A DNA stretch of 64,000 bases from the NCBI GenBank assembly GCA_020186115.1, contig WSYJ01000153.1, positions 248,001-312,000 of the forward strand, in the 5' to 3' direction. This document shows, one piece after another, positions 29,478 to 38,991 of this stretch. Each line of letters starts with the position of its first letter. The first letter of the stretch is position 1. The stretch is from Histomonas meleagridis. Lineage: Eukaryota; Parabasalia; Tritrichomonadida; Dientamoebidae. A model generated the notes under the pieces. The model searched no databases and was not told the origin of the DNA. It was given only the letters and a program-made list of their open reading frames with translations. The position numbers and the translations under genes are program-made.

Positions 29478-29917
29478 TCCTTTAAAATTTGGATATTTTT
29501 AATTGAGTATAAAAACCGTAAAATTATAAAGCTTTATCTGATTGGACGGTTTTATTCAAAATTGGTAATTCAAAAATCTCATAGAATAATTTAAATCATT
29601 ATTTTATGAAAAAAATCATATACCAAAATTTCCATTTAGAAATTCATATTTTGCTTCAAAATAGCTTCTTAACAAAATACCAAATTTTGTTGTTGTTATG
29701 TGAGAAAAAAAATGGGTGAATATTGTTAAAATTTGATTAATATTTTTTGAAAAGATATTGAAGGTAAAACCTTTTAAACAAGGTATTAATAGCAATTAGT
29801 TATTAAGTCGTTTGTGTGATTCCTAAAATATAATGCTGTAAAGCACAAGCAAATGATCTCTTTGTTTTGGCATTTTTCGGTTACTGGCAAAATCTTGCTT
29901 GACCACAAAATCCAAAA
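29478..29917. promoter_or_regulatory. Divergent intergenic region of Serinc and importin genes
   Basis: 440 bp between two oppositely directed genes. Near the Serinc ATG are ACCGT (29515-29519, minus-strand ACGGTTTTTATA) and ACGGTT (29546-29551). These are the same AACGG-type strings found near other starts. Near the importin ATG is TTTTTCGGTTACTGG (29874-29888). No gene is seen inside. Confidence 0.4.
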
Positions 29918-32827
29918 ATGGATTTAGTTCAAAGATTTACTTTCCTTTTTTCAAATCTAATAACACCAAATGAAAATTTTCAAGCAGTACAAGATGAAAT
30001 TATTCAGCACATTCAAAATCCTCTTGCGATTTTTCCATTAATTCAAATTGCAAATGATCATCAAAATCAAACAATTCAACATTATGCGCTTATTTTTGCA
30101 CGACAATATTTCTCTAATGTATTCGAAATGGAAGATAAATCTCAATGTCCTGATTATAGTCAATTGAAAACAGTATTATTAGAAATGATACCAAAAGAAC
30201 CAAATGCACAATTGCAAAGAGCAATATGCGATGTCATTGATGTTTTTGCTACAATTGTAATTCAATATTCTACTTGGCCCGAATTACCAATATTTTGTTT
30301 TAACCTTATTTTACATTCCAACTTCAATGCAACTGGACTTTATCTTCTTAACTGCATTTACCAAGCTCTTCCAGACGAAGAGCAGCAAAAGTATTTTGTT
30401 GAATATGGAAACATTACCACTACAGCCATTGTTTCTGAAGACATTGACATGAGGATCCAAGGAATTAAAGCACTTGACACTATTACGCCTCTAATTGTTA
30501 ACCCTGATGATATAATACAGATTCCAAATTTGGTTGCATCACTTACAACTGCAGCACAAACAGCCGTCTATAAGACACAAGATGGGAATGAATGTGCTCT
30601 TCTTTTCGGTACACTTTCCGATGTTCTCTTTGATCGTTTTCCGGTACTTATCGAAGTTTCTCCATCATTTTGTGACTTTGCTCTTTCGCTTACTGATAAC
30701 AAAGCGATTCCTTTAACAATTCGAATTTGTGTGCAACAAATCCTTGATGATGCTCCTAAGTTTATACCAAACTATTTTGAAGCACACCTTCAAGAATTTA
30801 TCCAAAGAACAATTACACTTTCAATCGAAGCATGTTCACTTGAACGAGAGATGAACACGTATATGTTTCCGCAACGTTTCTTTGAAGTTCTTTCCAGTAA
30901 TGTTGATCAATATTTATGTTATGAAGTTGTTATTCAATGTGTTGCATCACTTATAAAAGCTAATAATCCGATCATATTACAAGTTGCAATATATGTATTA
31001 TCATGTTTTATAGAGAATTGTTCTGATGCATTAGCAGATTCACCTACAGATGTAATAAATTTGGCACTTAGTGGACTTGATTCTAATGATATTCTTGTAT
31101 CATTATCAGCTGCTGAGTTAATTATCCAAATATCACAATATGCATCTGCATGTATTTCATCTAATTTAGATAATTTTGTACGAATATTAATACCAAAAAT
31201 GATACAATATAATTTTCTTGAAGCATTAAATTCTATTTTAATTAACTCTGAACAAGTTACAATATATTTACAACAATTAATTGAATGTTGTGTACAATTA
31301 CTTTCAAGTAATTTTGAGTTTAAAGAAGAAGTCATTGAATGTATCATTAATTCATTAACTAATTGTGATATTAATGAGGAATTATATTCCGTAATTGCGC
31401 CAACACTTATTAATTTAATGATTCAAGATAATTCATTAATAGAAGTTATATATCAATGTTTCGGAGTATTATCAAATACTTCTCCAAGATCAATCATTAA
31501 TAATCTTAATGAAATAACACAAATAATGTTTAATTCCGGAATTTCACAATTAGGTGCATTACCTGCATTATTATCATTTATCGAGAAATTCCCAATATCA
31601 ATGCAACCATTTAAAGATCAATCAATACAATTATCAGTAACAGTATTAGAAACAGACTTTGAAAACATTGATGAAGAAATAGTTTCTAATGCAAGAGCTG
31701 CATCGATACAAATATTATCATATTTATGTCCAACTAATTTACATTTTGTTGAAATATTAGCAAAAATGATTCCATCTATATCTAATAAAGATAAACAAAG
31801 TTCAGCAATAGCATTTTCTAATGCTATTCCAATGTTATCATTACATACAACACTTGATCCAACACCATTTTTATTGGAATATTTAAATGAATTACCTGAT
31901 TTAGAAGAACCTGAATCAGTTATGTATAACATTGAGACAATTATTTCAATTATATCATATTTCGATCGTTCGATTACATATAATAATAGTGAAATTATAG
32001 CTAATTTCATACTTAGATCAATGAAAGGAGAAATTAAATCATTACAAAAAACAGAATCAAAACAAACATCGGAATCAATTATAATACCGGCAATATATCA
32101 TTTGTTTAATATATTTATAACTATTATGGGTAATGACTTTGTTCAATTTCTTGGACCATTTCAAGAGAAACTTATTCAACAATTATCATGTAAAAATAGA
32201 ACGCAAAGAGGTTATGCAGTAAATGCATTATCATATTTAGCATCGATTCTTAAAAATGCTGATCTTTTTAATATGGCGCTTACACAAACATTTCAACTTT
32301 TAAGAATTACACATATATATTTACGGATTAATATAATTCAATCTTTATTAATAATGATTAGATTTGATCCAGTAATAATTTCATCACAACAAGAAATTAT
32401 TAGAAATGTTATAAATCAAATTCTTACAGAAGGTAATAATAGTTCATTAATTCTTTATGAAATCACAGCTGCGCTTTGGTGTAGATGTATAATTAGTTAT
32501 AATTGGAATGTGTCTTTGGATGATATTAATATCATTTTAAATAAAATTCAAATAGATATAGATGAAGATGACTTTAATAGAAGTGAAGATTTCGCTTTGC
32601 TATGTATGAAAGTTTTGACATCTGTAAGCATAGAACAATTTGCAGTTGTGAAAAAAATAGCATTAAGAATAATGACATTACCTTTGTGGAATTATAAAAG
32701 ATTAAATGCGGAGGTGATAGAATTCGCAAAGAAAATGTTAAATATGTCATCAGATGAAATGAATTTTTTGCTGGGATATGATCAAAGAAAAATTACAACT
32801 GTGATGGAAAGATTACAACAAAATTAA
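29918..32827 (+). CDS. Importin-beta family nuclear transport receptor
   Basis: 969 residues of continuous helical repeats. The N-terminus MDLVQRFTFLFSNLITPNEN continues with QDEIIQHIQN, LAIFPLIQIANDHQNQTIQH and YALIFARQYF. This is the importin-beta N-terminal pattern that contacts Ran-GTP (R/A..AI..KN replaced by LIFARQ). HEAT-like helices continue to the C-terminus (LLRITHIYLRINIIQSLLIM). Size and helix layout fit Kap121/importin-4/-5 type karyopherins that carry cargo such as ribosomal proteins and histones into the nucleus. The exact subfamily cannot be set by eye. The ATG sits in CCAAAAATGG. Confidence 0.85.
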   Translation: MDLVQRFTFLFSNLITPNENFQAVQDEIIQHIQNPLAIFPLIQIANDHQNQTIQHYALIFARQYFSNVFEMEDKSQCPDYSQLKTVLLEMIPKEPNAQLQRAICDVIDVFATIVIQYSTWPELPIFCFNLILHSNFNATGLYLLNCIYQALPDEEQQKYFVEYGNITTTAIVSEDIDMRIQGIKALDTITPLIVNPDDIIQIPNLVASLTTAAQTAVYKTQDGNECALLFGTLSDVLFDRFPVLIEVSPSFCDFALSLTDNKAIPLTIRICVQQILDDAPKFIPNYFEAHLQEFIQRTITLSIEACSLEREMNTYMFPQRFFEVLSSNVDQYLCYEVVIQCVASLIKANNPIILQVAIYVLSCFIENCSDALADSPTDVINLALSGLDSNDILVSLSAAELIIQISQYASACISSNLDNFVRILIPKMIQYNFLEALNSILINSEQVTIYLQQLIECCVQLLSSNFEFKEEVIECIINSLTNCDINEELYSVIAPTLINLMIQDNSLIEVIYQCFGVLSNTSPRSIINNLNEITQIMFNSGISQLGALPALLSFIEKFPISMQPFKDQSIQLSVTVLETDFENIDEEIVSNARAASIQILSYLCPTNLHFVEILAKMIPSISNKDKQSSAIAFSNAIPMLSLHTTLDPTPFLLEYLNELPDLEEPESVMYNIETIISIISYFDRSITYNNSEIIANFILRSMKGEIKSLQKTESKQTSESIIIPAIYHLFNIFITIMGNDFVQFLGPFQEKLIQQLSCKNRTQRGYAVNALSYLASILKNADLFNMALTQTFQLLRITHIYLRINIIQSLLIMIRFDPVIISSQQEIIRNVINQILTEGNNSSLILYEITAALWCRCIISYNWNVSLDDINIILNKIQIDIDEDDFNRSEDFALLCMKVLTSVSIEQFAVVKKIALRIMTLPLWNYKRLNAEVIEFAKKMLNMSSDEMNFLLGYDQRKITTVMERLQQN

Positions 32828-33153
32828 TAATAATAATACAATAAACTGTTTTTCTTTTAATTTTTTTATTTTATTTTATGAATAAAAAAATGATAAAGGA
32901 TCAAAATATATAATAAGTTTTATTTGATTGATTAAATATTTTCTGATAGTGTTTCGTAATACTTTTGTTTGCAACTAACAAAAAGATTGGGGTCAAAAAT
33001 TTATTGTATTTTTTTTATAATATTTATGTGATCACGATACTGGAGTCTTGATAGAACCCCACAGGATGGAAGGGATTGATAAATTGATATATCTGATTTT
33101 AATCTCAGAAAAAAATTATAAAGTTTACTCTAGAGTAAATCATTCAAACATAT

Positions 33154-33220
33154 GACGGTTATACGATGCTTTACGTTCGACAAACCGACGTTATCTGACA
33201 ACGGTTTTTACCCAAACGAT
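33154..33220 (+). promoter_or_regulatory. Cluster of Myb/M3-like motifs upstream of membrane protein gene
   Basis: Within 70 bp are GACGGTTATACGAT, CCGACGTTATC, CAACGGTTTT and AAACGATATT (AACGAT at 33215-33220). They lie 80-150 nt before the ATG at 33303. The rest of 32828-33302 is AT-rich and shows nothing else. Confidence 0.45.
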
Positions 33221-33302
33221 ATTATGCACGTTTGTCAATTTTACATAGAATTAACTGCAAGAAATTCATTGAAAATCGATTTTTTAACCCACAAATCGAA
33301 GA

Positions 33303-34388
33303 ATGTTTTGGGCTTTACTTAGTCTTTCTTTTTCTGATTGGCAAGTGGATTCATATCCTCATGAAGGAGAAAACATTTCATGTGGTGATATATTTTGCAC
33401 TGGTCTATGTATGAATTATATTAATCATTCAAGAAATACAGAAGAATTTATTCTTTTTGAAAATGCTTCTTTCTGTTATACAGGCAATTATGATTTATGC
33501 TATTCGGTCAGATACGTGTATTATTTATGCACCGGTGTATTTTTAATTCCAGCAATTCTTGTGTCTATCTATTTATGCTTCAAAAAATGTTTTATACTTC
33601 GAACTTACAGTTGCTGCGAGTTTGTTTCAATGTTTGTTGGTGCAATATTTGGACCTGGAAGTCTTGGTATCTTTATTGCAGGCCTTTACTGCATTGTAGC
33701 ATATGATAACAAGTTTGAAAACTTAGCGTCCGGCTTGATATCAGGTTTTGCAGTATTATTTGTAATTGGCATACTTTGGATGTTAACAATTTGTCGTATA
33801 ATTCCAACGACATCCTATCATTTCATGGGGAAAGACATTTATACCCTCAACGAACTGACAGAAAAAATCACAGACATTCGAACCACACCACCAATCTATA
33901 AAATCTTTCACGAAGCGCATGATGTGCCAAAAGAATTCTATAAAAATGCGGAATATGTCACATGGGAAGAGTATGAAGAGGTTGTTTCTATTCCGACAGA
34001 TACCACAATATGCGTAATATTCGAAAGTGAAATTTATTGGAGCGATGCAATGATAAATGAGCTGGATGGCATCAAAAAGGAAAACAGTGGAATCTTTTCT
34101 ACAAAGGTTTGTCTTGACGCGAATTTGGACTCTTTGATTGCTGGAAATGATATTCCATTTGTCGTCAAGTTGTTCTCGAGGCGCTACATGAAGGTGCTTT
34201 ACATAATTCTGATCATTTTGTCGTGCTCATATTTAATGGACTTGATATTCTTCTCAAATTGCCAAGTGATAATTGTGAAGACTTCCAAAAGAGCTGACAT
34301 AGAGCCAACATACAGAGCGAAGGCAGGGGAAAGGGACCTCGAAGCTGCAACTTACATTTTAAATGATGGGAAAGAGGAATGCCCGTAA
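33303..34388 (+). CDS. Four-pass membrane protein of unknown function
   Basis: 361 residues. A short hydrophobic start and a Cys-rich, N-glycosylation-bearing outer segment (NISCGDIFCTGLC, NHS, NAS) precede four likely membrane segments: about 71-90 (YYLCTGVFLIPAILVSIYLC), 103-130 (VSMFVGAIFGPGSLGIF...), 141-163 (LISGFAVLFVIGILWMLTI) and 296-315 (VLYIILIILSCSYLMDLIF). Between the third and fourth lies a ~130-residue soluble part (IYTLNELTEKITDIRTTPPI, EFYKNAEYVTWEEYEEVV). A charged C-terminal tail follows. I do not recognise the family. Confidence 0.75.
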   Translation: MFWALLSLSFSDWQVDSYPHEGENISCGDIFCTGLCMNYINHSRNTEEFILFENASFCYTGNYDLCYSVRYVYYLCTGVFLIPAILVSIYLCFKKCFILRTYSCCEFVSMFVGAIFGPGSLGIFIAGLYCIVAYDNKFENLASGLISGFAVLFVIGILWMLTICRIIPTTSYHFMGKDIYTLNELTEKITDIRTTPPIYKIFHEAHDVPKEFYKNAEYVTWEEYEEVVSIPTDTTICVIFESEIYWSDAMINELDGIKKENSGIFSTKVCLDANLDSLIAGNDIPFVVKLFSRRYMKVLYIILIILSCSYLMDLIFFSNCQVIIVKTSKRADIEPTYRAKAGERDLEAATYILNDGKEECP

Positions 34389-34610
34389 GGATAATATGTT
34401 CTTTGTTATGGTTTTAAAATATTTGGATATATTTGTTATTGTTGAAATCAAATTTGATATTACTTTACAAGAGTTTAATATTGAACAGAAATTTCTTCAC
34501 TATTAATGTAAAAACATTCCGAAGATTTTATATTGTTAGAAATGTATTCTTATTTTTTTATTTTTTTGAAAATTGCACAGCAATTCATGATACCAGGAAC
34601 AGTGTTATGC

Positions 34611-34787
34611 CCATCGATGGAAATTTATCCAGGTGAAAAACAAGGTAAGTTTAGGTTAAGTGGTGACGAAACAATATTCAATGAAAAAGGCGAAAGCAAA
34701 ATATCAAATTCTGATTATGCTGTTGCATTGATTGATGAAATAGCCAATGGTAATTACATTGGAAAACGCTTCACAGTTGGTTACTAA
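34611..34787 (+). pseudogene. C-terminal relic of an NAD(P)-dependent epimerase/flavin-reductase-like gene
   Basis: 59 codons from PSMEIYPGEKQGKFRLSGDE through SNSDYAVALIDEIANG to RFTVGY and TAA. This matches the C-terminal end of the bacterial NAD(P)H-binding 'Rrf2-linked NADH-flavin reductase' group (PGE.TGKF.LG.DEL, DYA.AL.DE, RFTV). The N-terminal Rossmann part with its glycine motif is missing upstream. The upstream frame is only AT-rich filler, and the nearest ATG (34566) makes no domain sense. It is probably the residue of a laterally acquired metabolic gene. Confidence 0.7.
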
Positions 34788-35346
34788 ATAAGTAACTAAC
34801 AATTTATTTTATTTTTTTTACTAAGTATGGATAATTGAAACATTGTTTCAAATAAAAAATCCTAAATCCTTTTGTATACATAATATATTTCTGAAAATTA
34901 TATAAATTATGTTAGCACACAAATGGTTTTTATTCCTTAATGCTAATACATAATAACAACAGATAATTATAATAATAAACACCAAAAAAAAAATAATAAA
35001 CTTTGCTAAAAGCTTACATAAACATTTGAATAAAACGGATAAACTTAATTATTGATAAATATATTATTTGAATATGAAAAATTTGTTCAGATTATATTTC
35101 ATTATGTTTTGAAAATTCAGGTTTTTTTCATCGAAAGTTAAAATAATTTGCATGATCAATATTAGTAACTGAAAATTAGAGAGTTCACTGTATCTAAAAA
35201 CATTTATATTAGTTTCATATAATAAAATATATAAAGGAAATATTGGATGCAATAAATGTCTTAAAAATGTACTTTTAATATGAGAGATTATTTTTTCCTC
35301 TTAGTGAATGATTCCTCGTATCAGAGCGCAAAAATGAAAAAAATCT
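34788..35346. other. Intergenic, no supported gene
   Basis: AT-rich, with homopolymer runs. Only short chance frames are present. It lies downstream of the reductase relic and the 3' side of the tRNA gene. Confidence 0.6.
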
Positions 35347-35416
35347 GCATCGCCCGGGAATCGGACCCGGACCCCCAGCTTGGCAAGCTGAAATTCTACC
35401 ATTAGACCAGCGATGC
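35347..35416 (-). tRNA. tRNA-Gly (GCC)
   Basis: The minus strand folds as a complete cloverleaf. The acceptor GCATCGC pairs with GCGATGC (7/7). The D arm is GTCTAATGGTAGAA. The anticodon stem TCAGC/GCTGG holds loop TTGCCAA with anticodon GCC. The T arm is CCGGG-TCCGATT-CCCGG. The T-loop starts TC and has the conserved GATT, giving an internal B box, and the D arm supplies an A box (TGGTCTAATGG-like). 70 nt without CCA, no intron. A GC-rich island in AT-rich surroundings. Confidence 0.95.
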
Positions 35417-35498
35417 TCTCGAAGATCTTAATCATTATATTTAATTTAGATATATGAAGAACGTATTAACCAAATAAATAACGTACAAATAATAACAA

Positions 35499-37430
35499 AT
35501 GAGCGCAAATGAAAATTACACTCGAACAATCTACTCACTTATTGCTGATGAAAACTACAACGAAGCTTTACGGATGCTCACAAATGAACTACATTCATAT
35601 CCTGATTCTACAGCAATACATTCTTTAATGGCATATTGTTATTGGCAACAAGAAGATTATCAAAAAGCTTGCCAAAGTTATGCCAAGCTTGTTCAATTAA
35701 ATCCAACGAATGACAAATACAAACTTCTTCATGCTCAATGTCTTTACAAAACAGATCAATTTTATGAAGCAATGCGTGTTTCCTTTGGTGTTCAATCGCC
35801 TGAACTCAAAGAGAAAGTTACTCTTCTTCAAGCAGCAATTCGTTATGCTGAAGAAGATATCCAATCTTCCAAATCAATTCTAGCAGAAAGTGATCAACAA
35901 AACGAAAATATTATGTTTGACACAGCTGTTGTTTTATTTAAGGAAGATCGTATCGAAGAAGCTCTTGAGAAATTCAATGAAATCAAGCGAGTACATGGAT
36001 TTATTCCTGAAGTTGCATATTGTATTGCACTTTGTCACTATCGTCTCAACCATTTTTCAGATGCTATTAGCTTTATAGCGGAGATCAAATCTGATATTGC
36101 TCGTAAACATCCAGAACTCCTTCGTTCTCTGGCTGGTGAAAACATTGACTTTGATATTGTTGGTAAGTTATCTCAGTTCCAAGATCTCTTCTTAGTTGAA
36201 ACCTTCAATCTTTTAATGGCTATTGAATATGATCAAAAACATTATCGTGAAGCCAAAGATGCACTCAATGAACTTCCAAACCGTAGCGAAGAAGAGTTAG
36301 ATCTTATCACTTTGCATAATACTGCTCTTGTTACAATGGAAGATGATCCATCATCTTCATTTTCCAAACTTAATTTTCTTCTTACACAAGAGCCGCCACT
36401 TTCGGAAACATTTCGTAATTTATTACTTGGTTATTGTAAATTTGAATATTATGCATATGCAGCGGATTTACTTGCTGAAAATTCAGACCTAGCACTAAAA
36501 ACTATGGGCCAGCCAATGCTAGATTTCCTTGATGCCGTTTTATTATGCGCATCGTCCAAAGAAGAAGCATATCGAAAATTCGACGAAATCTGTAAGTCGA
36601 AAAGTGACATTTTACGCAAACTTTTATCAAAAATTGACGAAGCACGCAAAACACAAGATACAGAGCAGCAATCGCAACTTTCACTTGAATTTGAAGCTGT
36701 TGTTGAAGAGCTTATCCCAGTATTAATGGCACAAGCCAAAATATTTTGGGATTTAAGAAATTATCAACTTGTAGAACTTTTATTATTAAAATACCAAGAC
36801 TATTGTTCTGACAATCGAATATGGAAACTCAATTTAGCACATACATACTTTATGCAAGAAAATAAAATGAATCAAGCGATACAATGTTATGAACAAATTG
36901 TTTTAGGCGAACCTAATTTACTTGATATTGAAGCCATTTTAGTTGCAAATCTATGTGTAGCCTATGTAATTACTAATCAAAATTCATCTGCTGATACATT
37001 AATTAGTCGATTAACTGATGATGAAGCAGAAAGATCAAAAGAAGACGAAAATGCAAAATTATATCATTTATCAATTCTACATTTAGTTGTTGGTACTTTA
37101 TATTGTGCACATCGGAATTATGAGTTTGGAATAGATTATGTGTTTAAAGCATTTAACCCAATGCATAAGAAGTTAAACGCTGATACATGGTTTTATGCTA
37201 AGAAATGCTTAAATGAGATATTGAGGGCTATGGCGAATAGAACTTATGTTGTGCCCGACGCAACACTTGATAAAATTTTGGGATTTTTGGATGAGGTGGA
37301 TAAAAATGGAAAGAAAATAGAGTCCATTATCGATATGACTTTGATGGCTGAAGAGGCACATGAAAACCAAACAGTAAGCTTCGAGGCAAGAGCTATAAAA
37401 GCAATGTTCTTGAGATTTTATAATTTTTAA
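35499..37430 (+). CDS. IFT70: IFT70/TTC30 intraflagellar transport protein
   Basis: 643 residues, the normal length for IFT70 (TTC30, DYF-1, Fleer). It is built of TPR-like helices throughout. Family hallmarks in order: YTRTIYSLIADENYNEALRM, LMAYCYWQQEDYQKACQSY, ALCHYRLNHFSDAISFI, AIEYDQKHYREAKDALNELP, EELDLITLHNTAL, LLLGYCKFEYYAYAADLLAE, PVLMAQAKIFWDLRNYQLVE, WKLNLAHTYFMQENK, VGTLYCAHRNYEFGIDY and LNADTWFYAKKC. It is a subunit of the IFT-B complex, wrapping IFT52 and supporting tubulin transport and glutamylation in flagella. This places the organism among flagellates. The 3' end TTTTTAAATAAA has stop and TAAA overlapping. Confidence 0.96.
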   Translation: MSANENYTRTIYSLIADENYNEALRMLTNELHSYPDSTAIHSLMAYCYWQQEDYQKACQSYAKLVQLNPTNDKYKLLHAQCLYKTDQFYEAMRVSFGVQSPELKEKVTLLQAAIRYAEEDIQSSKSILAESDQQNENIMFDTAVVLFKEDRIEEALEKFNEIKRVHGFIPEVAYCIALCHYRLNHFSDAISFIAEIKSDIARKHPELLRSLAGENIDFDIVGKLSQFQDLFLVETFNLLMAIEYDQKHYREAKDALNELPNRSEEELDLITLHNTALVTMEDDPSSSFSKLNFLLTQEPPLSETFRNLLLGYCKFEYYAYAADLLAENSDLALKTMGQPMLDFLDAVLLCASSKEEAYRKFDEICKSKSDILRKLLSKIDEARKTQDTEQQSQLSLEFEAVVEELIPVLMAQAKIFWDLRNYQLVELLLLKYQDYCSDNRIWKLNLAHTYFMQENKMNQAIQCYEQIVLGEPNLLDIEAILVANLCVAYVITNQNSSADTLISRLTDDEAERSKEDENAKLYHLSILHLVVGTLYCAHRNYEFGIDYVFKAFNPMHKKLNADTWFYAKKCLNEILRAMANRTYVVPDATLDKILGFLDEVDKNGKKIESIIDMTLMAEEAHENQTVSFEARAIKAMFLRFYNF

Positions 37431-37749
37431 ATAAATTTATTTTGAAATATAATTGTCTTTTTTTTTTAAGAAATTTTATACTAAAACAAATAAGAACAAA
37501 TAGGAGCTTTTGGTGAAGCTATTTTAGTGAATTTCTTCATCACAGGTGTCCCAATCAATAATTTTCCCCAATAAGATTTACAAAAAATAGACAATCAATG
37601 TCTCTTCATAATGAACTTATTCCGACTTGCCAATATTTGATTATTTTTTATATGATGAAAACATTTATTTTGTAATTAAGTATGCGACATATGTCATTTC
37701 AAAAGAGAACCATTTATTACTAATAGAAAAGCGTTGTATGCCCATGCTG

Positions 37750-38000
37750 ATTAAGTTATTTGAAATTATTGTTTTTTCTGTTCATCACAAAGATACGTTT
37801 AACAATGTATTATATTATTATATTATAATGAAACAAAGAGTGCACAATTTAATAAAGTTCTTTGTGGTAACGAAATTCATTTAAATAGATTTGTGTTACT
37901 AACAGAAGGAATGAAAATGGCAACAAAACTTCACGCAAGGTATTTCGAAACAAGTGCATAAACTGGTAAAGTCATAAATGTTTTACAGCAATGTATTTGA
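37750..38000 (+). pseudogene. Rab-type small GTPase pseudogene (C-terminal half)
   Basis: One frame reads FEIIVFSVHHKDTFNNV...MKQRVHNLIK (the 'DKDTFNNV' helix region). After a frame change it reads VLCGNEIHLNRF, a G4 box (GNKxDL-like). It then continues TEGMKMATKLHARYFETSA, then a TAA where the Lys of the SAK G5 box should be, then TGKVINVLQQCI and TGA. The P-loop and switch regions upstream are gone. The frameshift and stop at a key residue show this is a dead copy. The rest of 37431-38089 shows nothing else. Confidence 0.75.
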
Positions 38001-38089
38001 ACCAGCGAGAAAAGTGACATCACCGAAAGTAGCAGTTGTAAACTTCAGATTGTTTTATCGGCTTATAAATAAAACCGTAAATTTTATAA

Positions 38090-38305
38090 ATGGTTTTAAA
38101 CTCGATTCTCTTTATTGTTTCTTTAAGTAGTATGTCAGAAAACAAGATATTTTCATCATTTAGTCAATGGAATGTTATTAGCCTCATATCAGTTTCAATC
38201 TTAAGCTGTATATTTCTGATTTTAATTTTTCAATTTTGTTTCAAATCTACAACACCATCACAGGTTTTGAATGCTCAAGGTGGAAGCTTGCTAGATTATG
38301 AGTGA
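38090..38305 (+). CDS. Small membrane protein of unknown function
   Basis: 71 residues: MVLNSILFIVSLSSMSE... resembles a signal peptide, then one membrane helix (VISLISVSILSCIFLILIFQ) and a short tail ending GGSLLDYE. It is short, so the call rests on the clean topology and on AAAACCGTAAA just upstream (the ACCGT string of other promoters). It could instead be a chance frame. No homologue is recognised. Confidence 0.5.
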   Translation: MVLNSILFIVSLSSMSENKIFSSFSQWNVISLISVSILSCIFLILIFQFCFKSTTPSQVLNAQGGSLLDYE

Positions 38306-38547
38306 ACTATATGTAGTGTTATTTAAAAGAAATTAAAATTAATCAAAGAAAAATGTATCTTGATATTATATGCCTTAAATGCCAGATCAAAAAATGAATA
38401 TATTTTTCATTGAAGGATAATGGAAATAAAATAATAAAAATAGCTAATTTGAAAATCGCTTTTTCTTCTCATACCAAAACAAATTGTAAAAAAAACCAGT
38501 GGTATAAAAAATTAAGCTTATTTGATTGTTTAAATGAATTTATAAGT

Positions 38548-38919
38548 TTATGCCTTTAATGCATATTTAACCGGTTTAAGATACTTAGCACGACGTGCGG
38601 CCTTCTTAGTAAGCTTGTTTGCATACTTGGCTGGGAGAACTTTGCGTTGGGCCTTAACTTGCTTCTTGCGGATATCTTTTGGAATATGCTTCTTTCCATT
38701 GTACTTCTCAAGGAGAGCCTTACGTTGTTGCTCCATCAAAACAGTTTTGACACGAGCTACATCACGACGTACGTTCAAAATTTCTGATAATTTTTGACGT
38801 GAAGATGATGTAGCAATCTGTCCACGAAGTTCAAAAAGCTTCTTTTCCAATGTAGCAAGTTCTTCGAGAAGATCAGCGCGAGATTTTTGGATGAGTTCGT
38901 GTGCTTTGAGATGTCCCAT
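38548..38919 (-). CDS. RPL35: 60S ribosomal protein L35 (uL29)
   Basis: 123 residues, the standard length. Sequence runs AHELIQKSRADLLEELATLE, KKLFELRGQIATSSSRQKLS, VRRDVARVKTVL, KYNGKKHIPKDIRKK and ends in a basic tail (KKAARRAKYLKPVKYALKA). It belongs to the large ribosomal subunit near the exit tunnel (uL29 position). Its base composition is G+C-richer than its neighbours, as for MetRS, in line with high expression. It shares a 72-bp promoter with the divergent gene at 38992. Confidence 0.97.
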   Translation of the reverse strand: MGHLKAHELIQKSRADLLEELATLEKKLFELRGQIATSSSRQKLSEILNVRRDVARVKTVLMEQQRKALLEKYNGKKHIPKDIRKKQVKAQRKVLPAKYANKLTKKAARRAKYLKPVKYALKA

Positions 38920-38991
38920 AAAGAAGAGGTTGGACCAAACGTCACTTTTACAGACCGTTTATATAAGAAGAAAACGTTTAAATAAAATCTC
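38920..38991. promoter_or_regulatory. 72-bp bidirectional promoter of RPL35 and the PIG-X-like gene
   Basis: The two ATGs (38919 minus, 38992 plus) are 72 bp apart. Between them are GTCACTTTTACAG (38941-38953) and ACCGTTTATATAA (38954-38966; minus strand TTATATAAACGGT). The latter element lies ~35 nt upstream of the RPL35 ATG. GTCACTTTT also occurs near the starts at 7980 and 51775. Promoter function is inferred from the lack of other space. Confidence 0.55.
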
